A DNA stretch of 64,000 nt. Source: Telopea speciosissima (lineage: Eukaryota; Streptophyta; Magnoliopsida; Proteales; Proteaceae). The notes under the pieces were generated by a model, which saw nothing but the letters and a program-made list of their open reading frames with translations, did not search any database and was not told where the DNA came from. The translations under genes were made by a program, and so were the position numbers. Positions 45,401-57,744 of the stretch are shown in pieces (the first letter of the stretch is position 1; each line of letters starts with the position of its first letter). The stretch spans positions 68,690,984 to 68,754,983 of the forward strand of contig NC_057919.1 of the NCBI RefSeq assembly GCF_018873765.1. Direction: 5' to 3'.

Positions 45401-48400
45401 ACAAAAATAAACTAGGACAAACCCTCCCATCCGCAACTGATCCTGACTAGGACTCTTGTCTCTTACTAATTTAACAGGATCGGAATTAATAATGAAGATT
45501 ATAGCCCTTACAAGGAAACTTACTAAGAATAAAACACTGAAATAAAAATCTTAACTGGTCCTCACGATCTGGTTTTGAGTAAACCTGTAACATCCAAGCC
45601 GCAAGGCTTGGCTTGAACCAGAAACTGGTCCAGTTGAACCAAGGCTGGTTCAAGGTGGAACCACAGGCTCTTTAGACTTGGCCTGGTTCCTGTAATGGTA
45701 ACTTCAAGCAGTACCTCTGATCTGCCTGGTTTTTTGTAATGGTACTTCAAGCATCATATGGCTTTTGTTTTTTGAATTTCCTAGTACCTTCAAATAATGA
45801 AGTTACACAAAAATTCCAGGAGAAAGGATGTAGAGAGAGTTGATCAAGACAGATTGGTGGATGGGGGCCGAAGGGATGGAGTTTCGTTGAGGGTGAGGCA
45901 TCAGGTGGGAACAAGAGAGAGACTAGTTGAGGGATTGAGATTGTTTGGGATTGAGAGATCAATTGAGGCAAGTAGGGCTGGTTGAGAGGGAGAGGGAGAG
46001 GGGATTGGGTCTCTCTCTTTGATTTTCTCCCCTTCTCTCTCTCTCCTCTCTCCCTTTTGGAAAGAAATCTTGGGCACTAAAATAGCAGTGGGCCTTAAAA
46101 CATCTCTTAGAATGTTTTTTGCATTTTAATTTCTTTCTAGAACCAAATTGTGAAGTTGGGAATCCATTTTAATTTCTTTATCCTTCCTGCTAATGGATTG
46201 CTGGTGTATGTCAGAAGCACTTTTTCAGATAAATAACTATGATGCTCTATGACACGTGTTACAAAATCCAGACTATTATGGGGCTCAGAATAAGCACTCT
46301 TCCCCCTTGTTAGTTTTCACTTTAGTGGACAAAAAATTTCTCTGTTACATGTAATTTCCCTTTTAATGCATAACCGGTCATCCTCTTGTTACCATTATAT
46401 ATTTTTGAATGCAGTCTGCAGTTCTGTTGTCTTAATGCTTTTCATGTTTGTTCACATTTGGGAATATTCTCTACTATCCCTTAGCCTAAATGGAAGAATC
46501 TATTAAGGTTCTACTAATGCCCTGCTATCTGATGTTGTGTGATCTGCAGTTGTAGCAACTCTTCTGACGGTGAGCATGAGGTATCCAATCATTCAAGGAA
46601 GCGCAAGCATTCTGACCATCCACGGAAGGTAGTTCTTTTTAACCGGCTTTCATTTTCTTTTGCTTCTTGGAATTGCAAATCTGTTTGATCTTTCCATTTT
46701 TCTTTCTTTGAAGACCAAGGAGAAGGATAGAGGCAAAAATCACCAGCACAAGCGCCATAAGCTTAAAGTTAAAGAGGTAGGCCACTTGTCTCTCTGTAAT
46801 TTTCTTTTTAGATTAAGAACAGGTTTAGATAACTTTACAGTTGTTTTCTCTGTGTTTATGGTTTTCAGTTCTACATAAGAAAATATAATCATGCTATAAT
46901 GATAATAATTGGAAATTAGTTTTATTTAGTTAAAAAACTTGATTGTAAAATTGCGGTTCTACACTTGATTTGGTTTTGAATAGCGCATGGACTGTTTAAC
47001 TAGGTTTCCTTGGCCATGTTTTCCTCCCTCATTTAAATTTAATTACTTGTTAACATATAATATCCAGTAATCATCATTTTTCATGTTCACTCCTGGTTGT
47101 TAAACGAATTACTTCATTTTTTTTTTGGTAATGTATTTGAAAATGATCTCAGATCTAGTTGAAGGAGAACTTTTTAATTGAAGTTGCTGGTTTACTAGTT
47201 GGTTCAAAATGTTTTTGACTCTGAAAAGTCAATATGAAGGGCTTCCTTGCAACATCATCCTATTTGCATGAGGAAGAATGGACTTGAAACCTATCTTTAG
47301 TGTTTTGACATGTCTACGTGTAAACATTCCTTTGTCTTGATATCAAATGACTACTGATCTGGTCATAGATGAGAACACAGAAGCCCCCTTATAATCAACA
47401 TGTTATAAACAATAACTTCCCATATCAACAATATGCCGAGGACCCCAAGTATTTTTTATGCATGTAATTAATAGTTCTTTTACCGCATTAAATAAAAACC
47501 CGTCCGTACAGGCATATATGGCACTAGACATTTTTGTCCAAGCAATATCACCATTGTTTCATCCAGTTGTAGTGAATGTAGATGGTAGTCGAAATATGTA
47601 CAAGGATATAAATTGTCCACGTCTCCCATTCCCCTAATTTACTACAGAAAACTCATTTTACCAAAAATAATCACTTCTTATAAGTGACTTATTAGAAAAA
47701 ATAACCCTCATAAGCTCAAAAGAGGCAATGTCTTCTAATTCATGGGGAAATATTTGATAGAATACCCTGACAGTAACGTCTATTAAAAAAATATATAATA
47801 ATACCAATATCTTCATAATCCCATTAAACTCATACTTTAGAGGTTCATTTTCTCTAGCCTTCAGCCCTTATTGTTGACCCCTTCCCTGGTTTTACCCCTA
47901 GGACTTCCTGCTGAGTTTTGATTTTAAAAATTGCTATTAATTATAGTCTTTAGCTGTAAAATAGCCCCACCGTTTTGCAAGGGTCCTTTGCTTTGAGCAA
48001 GAGCAACATAACAACATACTTCTAACCCATGGCAATTTCCCCTTTGATAATTAAGATAATTTTTGTTTTAGAACATTTTTTTTCTAATTATCATAATTTT
48101 GTTTTGGAGTTGCATTGGTACCCTTCCCTTCCCTTTCTCTGTTTGGCCAGTTAATGGCTGAATTGTCATAGATTATATATCCTATATATGAGGTGCTAAT
48201 AGTACTTGCTGCCTTTTTATGGATTGGCTCTTCAACATTGGAGCTGGGGTCTGTGACCTGGTGACTGGACGCTGGATTGGCTGGTCTTGCTTTTGGTTCT
48301 GGGTCGGGTTTGTCTTGGCTATGGGAGCCATATATAGAAACAGCAGGATGAGGGGAGCAGTAGCCCAGTACAACTTTCCAAGGTTCTCTTTAATGTCACT

Positions 48401-48993
48401 TGAAGCGCTGGCATTTCAGCTTCCTATTTATTTCACTTTCTGCTAACTTGGTTATCCATTCCATTCAGTTCTTAGGGCGTGACAAAGAAAATGGTGTTCG
48501 TCGTAGTGCAGTATCTGGCAAAAAGGTGAGCATTTCTTGGTTTTCCCATTGTCCCATGATTTCCCATAACGTATTAAAAAAATATTTAGTCATTTTAACC
48601 ATGTTTTAGCTCCCCCTCCTACTATCATTAATGATAACCCTACATGGGCCAGAAGGGAACCCTGAGGTACGGACCTGATGATGTTCTGGTTAATTTTTGT
48701 ACATGGTACTGAGAACTAAGTTGTGTACTTGGCTTAGATGCACAAGTAACATAGACTGATCTGAAACTCTGCTAAATCATGCATTTGAATTTCCTTCCAA
48801 GGCTATTTATGGCTCCTCGTCCCCAAAAAAAAAATTCCATGAAGCTAAATTTGATATCGTGTTACTGTCATTGATGATTACCCTTTTGCTCCTTTACTAG
48901 ATTTTGTTGAAGCTTGAGAAATCTAAGGAGGACAAGTTGGCAGAAAACAATCGCAATGAATTGCTGAAGTTTTTGAATGCAAGTTATGATTAA
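42474..48993 (+). CDS. small Ser/Arg/Lys-rich nuclear-type protein, 5 exons
   Basis: Exons 42474-42679, 46550-46628, 46714-46776, 48469-48525 and 48901-48993 all join with GT-AG introns and keep frame, giving 165 aa. The N-terminus is poly-Ser followed by SHRDRRRSRRRHRGDKD and a KSRLRSKRKRRHH basic stretch. The middle (RKRKHSDHPRK, HQHKRHKLKVKE) is Lys/His-rich. The C-terminus ILLKLEKSKEDKLAENNRNE, then LLKFLNASYD, is a predicted amphipathic helix. I believe this tail is conserved in uncharacterised plant proteins. Composition suggests a nuclear or nucleolar RNA-associated protein, but I assign no function. The first intron is 3.87 kb and repeat-laden. Confidence 0.8.
43000..46549. other. repeat-rich first intron of the Lys/Ser-rich gene
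   Basis: No independent gene is supported inside this intron. The part from about 44,570 to 45,800 ('CCCACCAGCCTTACC', 'GGTCCAGTTGAACCAAGGC') resembles by eye repeats at about 60,230-60,780, so both are probably decayed copies of one dispersed repeat. GA/CT-rich stretches occur at 45,980-46,060. Confidence 0.4.
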
Positions 48994-49957
48994 TTATGTT
49001 TCTTTAGACATTCTGGAGCTTCCTGAGGTGGTGACTACTACAGCCTATGAAATTAGTCACCTGCTTCAGATATTTCAATGAGGAAGGTAATGCCTTGGTA
49101 TATATTTATCCCTTGCAGTTGCCATAACATGTCCAGTCTTTCATTCTCTGGTAATGTATATCAGTGCTTCTATCTTGCTTCATATGTTTGGCCTTTTTTG
49201 TTGAGTGTTTGGAATAGAACATGTTACCGATTTGTAAGGTATAACATTAGAGCAAACTGTTCACCTTAAGTTGTACTTATATTTTAACGAGGAAGGGACC
49301 ATTATCCAATCTTTCATCCTGAAGGGAGAACACACACACACACACACACACAGGTAATGACAATTGCTGATTATGGGAAGTAATTCAGGTCGAGTGTGAA
49401 AGTGGGTGATTTGGGCAATGTTTTGCTTTCTACAGTTCTACTGAAAGGCGTGCTTTTATTTGAGAGTACTGAGAACTAGAAAACCAGTGAAAAGTGCACC
49501 GTAAAGTTCAAAGTTTATGAATTCCGGGCTGGTATCGATTTCTTTATCTGGTTATATCGGTTTCAGTCTAGTTTTTAAAGTTTGGTTCAATATCTTTTCT
49601 GTTTGGTGCGGTCCAATTTGGTTTGGTTTTAGTGTCACAAAAATCCAGTTCAAAATATTATCCAATAAACTCATATCGGTTTTGGGTTAATTCGGTTTCA
49701 TCCATTCGGATAGGTTTTGACACCCCTACCTGGACCCAACTGTACATCTGTGAAAGCCAAATAGAAAGTGGTGATAAGTCATAGTGAAATGTTGCTGTGA
49801 AACTGTAGTGACACTTGGAGTAACACACATCATCATTTGCTTTAGGGCTTTTTGTTATCAAGGTTGAGTTTTGGGTCTTGCAAAAATTTTTGCCCATTTG
49901 AAGTGAATAAAATTCCACCCCATGACCCGGAAGGTTGGGTTTTGGGTCTCTTTGTTC

Positions 49958-50346
49958 TAGGGGTGCAAGTTTGGCCCAATCGGCCCGAACCTGCCCTGGC
50001 CCGCCCTGAGCCCGAACAGGGCCTGTGCTAAGATACCTGGCTCTGAGGGCTGGTCAAGGCTGTAAATTTCTTTCCTTGTGTTAAGGTCTGGCCAGGCCAT
50101 GGTTGAGGCCTTAGGCTGAGCCCGGCCCAGCCCAGCCCAACTCAGTCCAGTCCATGCATCTCTCCCTTTCCTCACTCCATGATCAGGGCCAATCAGGGTC
50201 AGCCTGGTCCGACCTTGAGGGCCGATCATTGTTGGATTTTTTAGGCCCTGAGTCAGGGTCGGGTTGGGCCTGGGCCAGCTAAGGGGACACAAGGTTGTGT
50301 TGGGGTTTTAAAAAACCCAGTCCAACCCGATCTTGTTGCAGCCCTA
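49958..50346. mobile_element. hAT-type MITE (389 bp) with perfect flanking repeat
   Basis: Ends TAGGGGTGCAAGTTTGG and TTGTTGCAGCCCTA are flanked by TCTTTGTTC at 49949-49957 and 50347-50355 (8 bp plus one matching base). The body is rich in GGCCCGAACC/GGGCCTGGGCC inverted motifs and is non-coding. The PME-1 intron holds a truncated relative. Confidence 0.8.
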
Positions 50347-50644
50347 TCTTTGTTCCGAGGAGCTCATACTTATTGTACAAACTTTTGTGCCCCTTTGAAA
50401 TGAATCAAACTCATCTCATGAGCAAATAAAATTCCATCCATGAGCGAGTTTGCACCAAAAAAATTCATCCTTCGCTCCTATGATAATTTTCCCCCAAAAT
50501 CATTATAGCGTGTGGCAGATCCAATAATTCATTTTGGTTAAAGATAGGGATGTAAAGAGAAATGGTTTATTAAGCTAGGGGTCATATGATTGAGTTCAGC
50601 TTAAAAATTTTACAATTAATAGATTCTCATGTTAATCAAGTATC

Positions 50645-52335
50645 ATTTTTTTTTTGGTTGTTAAAAAGTCAATTTATTCAGCAAAGCAAGATACACTCTT
50701 GAGATATGGCTGGAAATGCTCAGATAGACAGTGATTGGAAATAGGCCAAGATGTATTTTTCGCAACAGAAAAGGCCCTCCTTGCAAGAGCATCTACTATA
50801 GCTTTAGCAGCTCTTGGAATAAATGGAAAATTACTGGACTCAAAGCGACTAACAAGATATCTAATGTCAGATACAATGGAACAAAGGATAAATGTTGAAT
50901 TGCCAGAGTTGGAATGAAGATACGATATCAATTCTTGATTATCACTCTCCACGATCAAATTGTTGACGTCTTCTGAAATAGCCTCGAAAAGACATTGTCG
51001 CACTACTAGGGCTTGTCCCACCTGACCATTATCAAAAGAACCTGGTTCTGAAAGTACGGTTATACATCTTCCCATATAATCTCTAATAAAAAAACCCAAG
51101 ACCTCCTTGATTCCCCTTTGCAAGGAAAGAAGCATAACAGTTCAACTTCACAAGAGGATGACAAGGAGGATCTCATGTCGTCGTTGCTACAGTTTGAGAG
51201 CCCATCATAACTTGCCCCTAAATCGGTGGAGCACTCAGGAATTTTGATCAAGCTGTCCAGGCCGATTCAAAAATCTCATATGGCCTTGGTGCCAGAAATC
51301 CACAAGAACCAGCAAATAAAATCATAGAGATATGCCATTTTCTTGAAAAAATTCTTCCCATGAATAGAGAGTGAACTCCAATCATCAATCCATTGGAACA
51401 TCGAAAATCCTTTATTTCTTGAACAATATATGAAAGACTGCAACCGAACCATACTGCTTTTGCGAAATGACAGTGAAGGAAGATGTGATCCAGTGTTTCA
51501 AACTCAGCTTCACACTGTTGGCAACCAAGATCCACCATAATTTGCTTTGACGAAGAGCCGCCGATGGAGATTTGTTGCCCGCACAGATTCTCCAAAGTAG
51601 AATTTTAACTTTCGAGGTAGTGTTACAATTCCAAATCCACTTCCATACATGTGAAGGCGCCAAATCCAAAGAGTGAGATCTAGACGTCGATGGTTTTGAC
51701 CTGGATGAGTTCATCCATTCATTACAAAGCAGATGATAAGCGCTTATAACCGAGAAGGCCCCATTCTTTGCAGCGCTCCAACTAAAATAATCGTATCTCT
51801 CAAAAAGGTCGAGAGGGATATGGAGAATACAGTCTTTATCGGTTGGATGGAGATACAAATCAAGTTGTTCCCAATTCCAAACTCTTAGATCTTGATCAAT
51901 AAAGTTCGAAACCCAATTGTATGGACAATCACGAATTGGAGGGAACTGCACTTGGAAGTTTGGCGATGACGGCACCTAGTTATCCTTCCAAACATTGATG
52001 TTAATATCTTTTTCAACATGCCACAAGATACCTTTTTTACGAACTTCCCGACCCTCCAAAATATTCCTCCAAGCCCAAGAAGAGTTAGAACCCAACTTGG
52101 CATCGAGGGAGGAATGGTAAATAGATACACTTCATGACGGTGGCCCATATCAAGTTAGGTTCAGACCAAAACCGCCATGTGACCTTACATAATAAATCCT
52201 TATTCTGAAGAGAGGGGTCTCGAAACCGCAAATCCCCTTTCTCCTATTTGGCACAATCTTTGGAAAAAAATCCAATGCATTTTATCCCAATCCGAATCAT
52301 CACCTCAATGGAACTTGGTGGCGGACTTTCTCAAG
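50645..52335 (-). mobile_element. 5'-truncated LINE (RT end, zf-RVT, RNase H), minus strand
   Basis: The 3' A-tail is seen as a T run at about 50,647-50,656. Moving rightwards, the minus-strand frames give the RNase H domain (LFEAISEDVNNLIVESDNQE ... FIPRAAKAIVDALARRAF) and the zf-RVT block (VWKWIWNCNTTSKVKILLWR ... CEAEFETLDHIFLHCHFAKA). More upstream ORF2 sequence follows to about 52,335. Several frame interruptions are visible. It lacks ORF1, the endonuclease and the RT core. It belongs to the same broad class as 25640-27535 but to a different subfamily. Confidence 0.85.
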
Positions 52336-53118
52336 TGATTGTGATGAGATTTTGACAATTTTAAGTGGGGACACACATAATTTGTTCTCCAATTATCCTA
52401 TTGGTGGAATTTTTACATTAACATTCAATAAATTCTTTTTTTAATTATTATTATAGAAAAATCAATCCTATCAATTTTAGCCTTTTTGGATGAAAATTTT
52501 ACATAAAATATACAATCATCCAATCGCACTTTATTTGACAGTTACAGGAGGAAACTCTACCAAGCATGATGGAAGATGGTGCATGTAGCTGTAAAAGACT
52601 TATCTGTCATTCTTGATGAATTTCTGACATGCGTTACTGAGGAAAAAGGTTGCCATTTGTGGTTTCCAAACATCCCCATCTTATAACCATTTTAATATGA
52701 CCAGGACATATGAAGGAAATGTGACAAACCTGATTGTCAAGTCTGCCACTCCAATGTCTATAGTGGTTCTACCAAGTGTGAAGGATATATTTAATATATC
52801 TGATTCTTTTGTTAGATGGATTCTCAGTTTCATTTTTAAGGATATCAATGGTTGTGTCCATTCCTTAGCACAAAAGGTCTTGTCTGTATGACATGTAAGA
52901 CTCCACTCTTTGGTTTCTAAATTAGGATTTTTTTTTTTTTTTTTTTTTTTTTTGACATATATCTTCTATTTGAATATAATGTCTTTCTATCAGAAGAAAA
53001 AAAACCCTTCAACAACCTATCCATATAAAATAATATATGAACATCCCCATGGCTGTTTACTAGCCTCTGCCTTAGAGAGAAAACTAAAGCACCTACAGCA
53101 ATTCCGTCCACACTTTTA
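52336..53118. other. AT-rich interval
   Basis: Contains a 27-bp T run (about 52,926-52,952) and no supported gene. Confidence 0.4.
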
Positions 53119-54436
53119 GGTCATGTTTGGTTGAAAGTGTCGAACGAGTTAGATCTCGTCGGATCTGGATTCTGTGTTTTTTTTTTTCCTGTTTGATTTC
53201 TTTGAACACAGTTCCTTGTTCAAATCCATAGATCCACGAGAGTCCACATTTTAGGCTATTTTGAGAATCCAAGAGAATTACCCCTTGGGGTAAATTCAGT
53301 AACGAATCCACACGAGTCCACCTTCTCTGTTTTTCTCTCTCGCTCTCTCAATTCTTGTTCTCCATACCGGTCATCTTTCGAATTGGGTTTCTCAATATGG
53401 AAGAACAAGATCTTACTTCACCTTTATCTTCTTCTCCTTCTGTCCACGTCAATAGCGAGCCTTCAGTTTTTGTTCCCTCCTCTTCTTCTTCTTCTTCGTC
53501 GTTGTCTAAGACTGTGCGGGAAGAAGAGAACCATAATGATCAAATTTGGGAAGATGGAACTACGATCGATCTGCAGGAATTTAAACAAAAAGGAAGATTG
53601 AAAAAAAAAAAAGGAAACAAAGTTTCAGAAGAAGAAGAGACTTGGAACTAGGGATAAAAGAAAGGAGATTCAGATTTGGTAATTGGGGATTTCAGTCATT
53701 TTCTTCTTCTTCTTCTTCTTCTTCTTTTTTCTTTGGGACAAGGCCTATAATTATTCTAATTTCTAGTTTTTTTTACCCTGCTTAGATTTGTACTCCTCGA
53801 TCTCAGAATAATGGCACATTCTAATGCTGTAAGGCGTTCCCCCATTCCTTCTAATTCTCATTCTTGACCCTCCACCGACACATGATTTCTTATCTTCCGT
53901 TCTATTTCCCTTCTATTAAGGGATTTTTAATTAAGATATATACACACATTGTATTCTACTCAATATAGAATACTGTTTTTTCTCGTTTTCCTTCTTAACA
54001 AAATGGTATTAAGAGGTTAAAAGAAGAATGGAAAGTTGCAGTAGTGTTTCCTCCTCTGGAGAAATATCTTCTCTTTCAGTATAACATGCTGTGAATTGGG
54101 AATGTACAATGGCTGGTCCATATCTAGTACAAAAATTTTCAATCTTTATTTGGTAGAAACTTACTACTTAGCTATGTTTATTTCTAGTTGTTAATGTTAT
54201 AGAGGACAATGGAGTGTTGTTATTTCACCTTCATATAGATTCAGGATGAATCCAACTGACAGACTCAGAAAACCAAACATTTTTACACATGGATTCAGGA
54301 TGATTCCAACTTACAAACTCTGGGTAACCAAATAGTTTTTTTTTCCCTCAACTACGAAGCCACATGAACCAAATTCGTATGAAGTAGATCCAAAATTAGA
54401 ATCAGACCCATCTGACACCTTCAACCAAATACATCC
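53119..54436. mobile_element. hAT-like non-autonomous element with an internal ORF
   Basis: The left end GGTCATGTTTGGTTGAAAGTG and right end CACCTTCAACCAAATACATCC are inverted repeats of about 21 bp with few changes. The internal regions near both ends share GGATTCAGGAT/TCCACGAG-like motifs in inverted orientation. The interior holds an 84-codon frame from the ATG at 53398 to a stop at 53649-53651: Ser-rich, then acidic, then KQKGRLKKKKGNK. A TTC microsatellite lies at about 53,698-53,725. The ORF may be a captured first exon, and its source is not recognised. The target duplication is unclear. Confidence 0.5.
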
Positions 54437-55295
54437 TTAAGGAGTCACAACCAGACATCCTTGCCCCTTTGAGGCCTTGGAGCACTCTTGTGATTGTGGC
54501 CTCCATCCTATCTCTTGTACCACCAAAGATCATTTCCCAACACTCATTGAGTAGTCTAAGTCAAAATTTTGGCTTTATCTTAATCGTATGATCCACCATT
54601 ATTGAATTTCTTACGTACATTATAATTAATCATATCTGATTCAGAATAATAATAAAACGATTAATGTGATAATTCTATCTGTTGGATAAATAGAGGACAA
54701 TGTCAACCTCTAATGGTATAACAATTTAATTACAAGAGAAGAAAAGAATTAATCTGATAATAGATTTTAGGATCTAGTTTCTCTAACCCATAGTGAAGAG
54801 ATTATATCTCTTCATCTACATCCACACATTGAGAAAGGTATTTTGAACCTTTAACAATAGGGGGTGGATGTTATTGATGACATTCACTCTTCCCGGAGTC
54901 CAATCATAGCATCAAATCCTATGGCGAATAAAAACTAAAATTTATAACAAAATTTAGGGAAAAAGGTCGTATATTGTGTAAAAGTGTACAACCCTCTCAT
55001 AGTCTATACCCTCCTCTCTCTGACACACCCTCTCCTTACTTTCGTGCCCACTATTTGATGAACCGTCTCAAACCCCACAATTGGTGGGGTATGTTGTTGA
55101 TACCACCTCAATTTATCCATCAAATGTGATGCATTGTAGGGTACAATGCTATAAGTTGGGCCAAACAATGCTACAAGTTGGGCCAATGTGGGCAATTAAT
55201 GTTCAAAATTTATCAATTACCCGACTCAGCCCGGTTGCACCTACTAGAAAGTAAATAATGGTACCCTTTTCATAAACACCCTCGGATTTTTTTTT
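54437..55295. other. intergenic interval without features
   Basis: AT-rich DNA. A short internal duplication of ACAATGCTACAAGTTGGGCC lies near 55,145-55,185. No gene seen. Confidence 0.4.
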
Positions 55296-55618
55296 GGGAA
55301 AATTTCACGTACTACCTCTGCTTCTCAAACTAAGCAACAAAAAAAACCAGTCTGTCAACTGATGATAAAAAACGTTAAAATTATATTATAAATGACCAAA
55401 ATATCCTCATCTTCCCCAAATTGCCAAAATCCACTTCAATGGATTTAGATTGAAGCCAAAATGATGAAGCAGCAATCTGACCCCTCTTTTGGTTTCGTCA
55501 AGCTTCGATTAGGTGTTCTACTTTCAAACCAATCGATTTGGGGTTCAAACCGTAAACGATTAAGGTTTATGATCTTAAAAACTCTTTCTATGATGATGAT
55601 GATGGTTCACACACAAGT

Positions 55619-55890
55619 GTGACGAAGGAGGAAATAAGAATGGAAGTGGAGGATTCAATATACCTCATAATTAGAATGCAGGCGGTGGACGGAGAGGCGG
55701 AACCGGTGAGGAGCTTCACGAGAAAATTCAGACTCCCGATTATGATTGACGTTAATGGAATCTCCGCTGGCTATGAAGATGGGGTTTCGAGGGTTACCGC
55801 TCCTAGATCTTTCATCAACAGACGACTTCGTATTGATACTGCAAATCTGCCGGAGTGCTATGAAGTTCTTGCACCAGCGACTCTAAGAAG
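55619..55890 (+). pseudogene. captured alpha-crystallin/Hsp20-like domain fragment
   Basis: The frame from 55619 reads MTKEEIRMEVEDSIYLIIRM, then EAEPVRSFTRKFRLPIMIDV, NGISAGYEDGVSRVTAPRSF and a short tail RIDTANLPECYEVLAPA. The 'F.RKFRLP...DVNGISAGYEDGVLxVTVPR' pattern is the end of an alpha-crystallin domain (small heat-shock-like proteins). The usual hydrophobic residue after GV is Ser here. The frame then runs into a G homopolymer and unrelated sequence. It is a partial domain, unlikely to act as a chaperone. Family assignment is from memory of the pattern and is moderately sure. Confidence 0.6.
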
Positions 55891-55992
55891 GAGGGGGGGG
55901 GGGGGAAGATCTCAATTCTCAAAATTTGTAGAAGAACCCGCTTCCTATTTCATCTTCGTTCTCTTCTTTGCTCGATCTCATTATAGGCATGG

Positions 55993-56440
55993 ATGGAGAA
56001 TCAAGAATGGAAGCCTCAACACTCGGATGCATTGGGGCCGTCTATAGGGTTCACTCTGGGCACGACTCTACTGCTGAATGTCATATTTTGCCTGAGCGGC
56101 TTTTTCTCTTGCTACTACTACTACTACCGGGACAAGATTCGCTCTCTTCGTCGATCTTTCTTCGACGATAACGATTCCGACATCGGTTCAGCCCCCAAAT
56201 CACCTTCCAAATCTAAACCCACCCACATGGTACATCTGTCCTCTATGTTTCTCCGGGACAAGATTCGCTCTCTTCGTCGATTTTTCTCCGTATATCTTTT
56301 TCTTTTGTTCTTCCCTGTTTGTTTTGTTGTTTACAAGTTACAACAAACCTTAAACATTAATTTATGTTTTGTGCTCTCATCACTTATCAGGATTCGAAGT
56401 TAAACAATAGTGACAACTTGCCAGGAGTAATGTCCGACGA
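55993..56440 (+). pseudogene. captured exons of an At5g65660-like membrane protein
   Basis: Exon 55993-56229 encodes MENQEWKPQHSDALGPSIGF, then TLGTTLLLNVIFCLSGFFSC (a membrane segment), a Tyr-rich DKIRSLRRSF stretch and SDIGSAPKSPSKSKPTHM. It ends at a GTACAT donor. After acceptor TTATCAG, the start of exon 2 (56391 on) reads DSKLNNSDNLPGVMSDDRI in the correct phase. Pattern and order match a family of small plant proteins with one N-terminal membrane segment (hydroxyproline-rich glycoprotein-like, At5g65660 type). In that family the tail continues 'LPVLMPGDxxPKF'. Here exon 2 runs into the element's right TIR. A 30-bp piece (GGACAAGATTCGCTCTCTTC...) is repeated in exon 1 and in the intron (about 56,130 and 56,257). 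Confidence 0.65.
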
Positions 56441-56510
56441 TCGGATTCGGCGGAAGATGAGGGCATTTTGGTCAATTAAAATACAATTTTAAAGTCACCA
56501 ATTAAAAGAA

Positions 56511-57744
56511 GGGTTTTTTATCATTACCATCCCAAAAACTTTGATATTTACTATTATCCCTTTAAAAACTTTCAAAAAACTATTACCCTCCCCTGTTGCA
56601 TACTAATAACTAACTGGCCCTCACCGTTATATTTTCGTAACGGAGAGGGTTAGTCATGACAGTGTGCTGTTGTCATGGATTTTTTAGGACCGAAATGCCC
56701 TTTTGGGTGGTAATTGTAAAAAAAAAAAACCCGCCCATCACCGCCCCTTCTCCTTCTTCTTCTTCCTCTACAATCCCAAACCTTGTTTTCTCCACTTGAT
56801 TCTTCTTCTATATAGAATAGATTATCCAAAGCCAGAAAAAAATGTTATTAACTCACTCCCTACAAAAACTAGAACGTAAACAGAGCTGTATACATTAAAG
56901 GATATGGTGATAAATGTTTAAAGAAGAGAAATCCTATGGGAAAGCTAAAATGAAAACATGAAACAAAGTTTCTTCGAATTGAATAAGATGGGGACAAAAT
57001 GTAAAGCAGAAATTTCAATTTTTCTCAGACATAGAATTCAGCAAATTTAGGATAAGAGAAAATCAGATTCAGGGAACGTACCTCCCGATTCATGGCTGGG
57101 AACATCCGCAGTAAGATGGAGACCTTATCTTCAAATCCTAACCCGAAATCAGAAGAACAGATCGAAGAACCAAAAGTCGAACACCAAGCTCTCTTAGCTG
57201 AGGAAGACGGCGTAGAAGATCCGAAGATTTCTTCGAACCCCAGCTGCTTACCGCAAACACCAGCAGACATCGCCACCAAACCCTAGTACCCGAAAAAACC
57301 CTAGGGTTTTGATCGGAACGAAAACGATTAAAATGATAAATTTCAGAGATTTGTAGGGTTTCTGAACCTCTTCTTCTTCTAGAAACCCTAAATCAGTAAA
57401 GCTCAGATGAATTGTAAAACCGATTTATCGGTCTTCGATTCACCAATTCGTACAATAATCTCTCCTAATAATTTTGCACCTTTGAGTTTGAAGGAGGAGG
57501 AGGAGAAGGGACAGTGATGGGGTGGGGTTTTTTTTACAATTACTATCCCAAAATGGGCATTTTGGTCTTAAAAAATCCGTGATAATGGCACACTGTCACG
57601 ACTAATCCTCTCCGTTACGAAAATGTAATGGTGGAAGCCAGTTAGTTATTAGCATGCAACAGGGGAGGGTAATAGTTGTTTGAAAATTTTTAGGGGGATA
57701 ATAATAAATATCAAAGTTTTTGGGAAGATAATTGTAAAAAACCC
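56511..57744. mobile_element. Pack-MULE nested in the right TIR of the outer element
   Basis: TIRs of about 220 bp (56511-56732 and 57525-57744) start GGGTTTTTTATCATTACCAT. A perfect 9-bp duplication TTAAAAGAA lies at 56502-56510 and 57745-57753. The interior holds an exon of a CUE-domain gene on the minus strand. No transposase is present. The TIRs are similar but not identical, with differences and small gaps, so it is not extremely young. Confidence 0.88.
57082..57279 (-). pseudogene. captured first exon of a plant CUE-domain gene
   Basis: The minus-strand frame MVAMSAGVCGKQLGFEEIFG, then SSTPSSSAKRAWCSTFGSSI and DKVSILLRMFPAMNRE, ends at a donor GAG|GTACGT. The natural start is probably the inner MSAGVCGK. 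'MSAxVCGKR..FEE..SPPxSKRxR' followed by 'LxxxFPxMDREL' is the N-terminus and first CUE helix of At5g32440-type ubiquitin-binding CUE proteins. The remaining CUE residues (second exon) are absent. The exon is open, with only missense-type changes relative to what I expect. Confidence 0.62.

Noticed and set aside
48182-48446. Short ORFs in intron 4 of the Lys/Ser-rich gene
   Set aside because: Looked weakly like retroelement-derived sequence but with no diagnostic motif. Left as intron.
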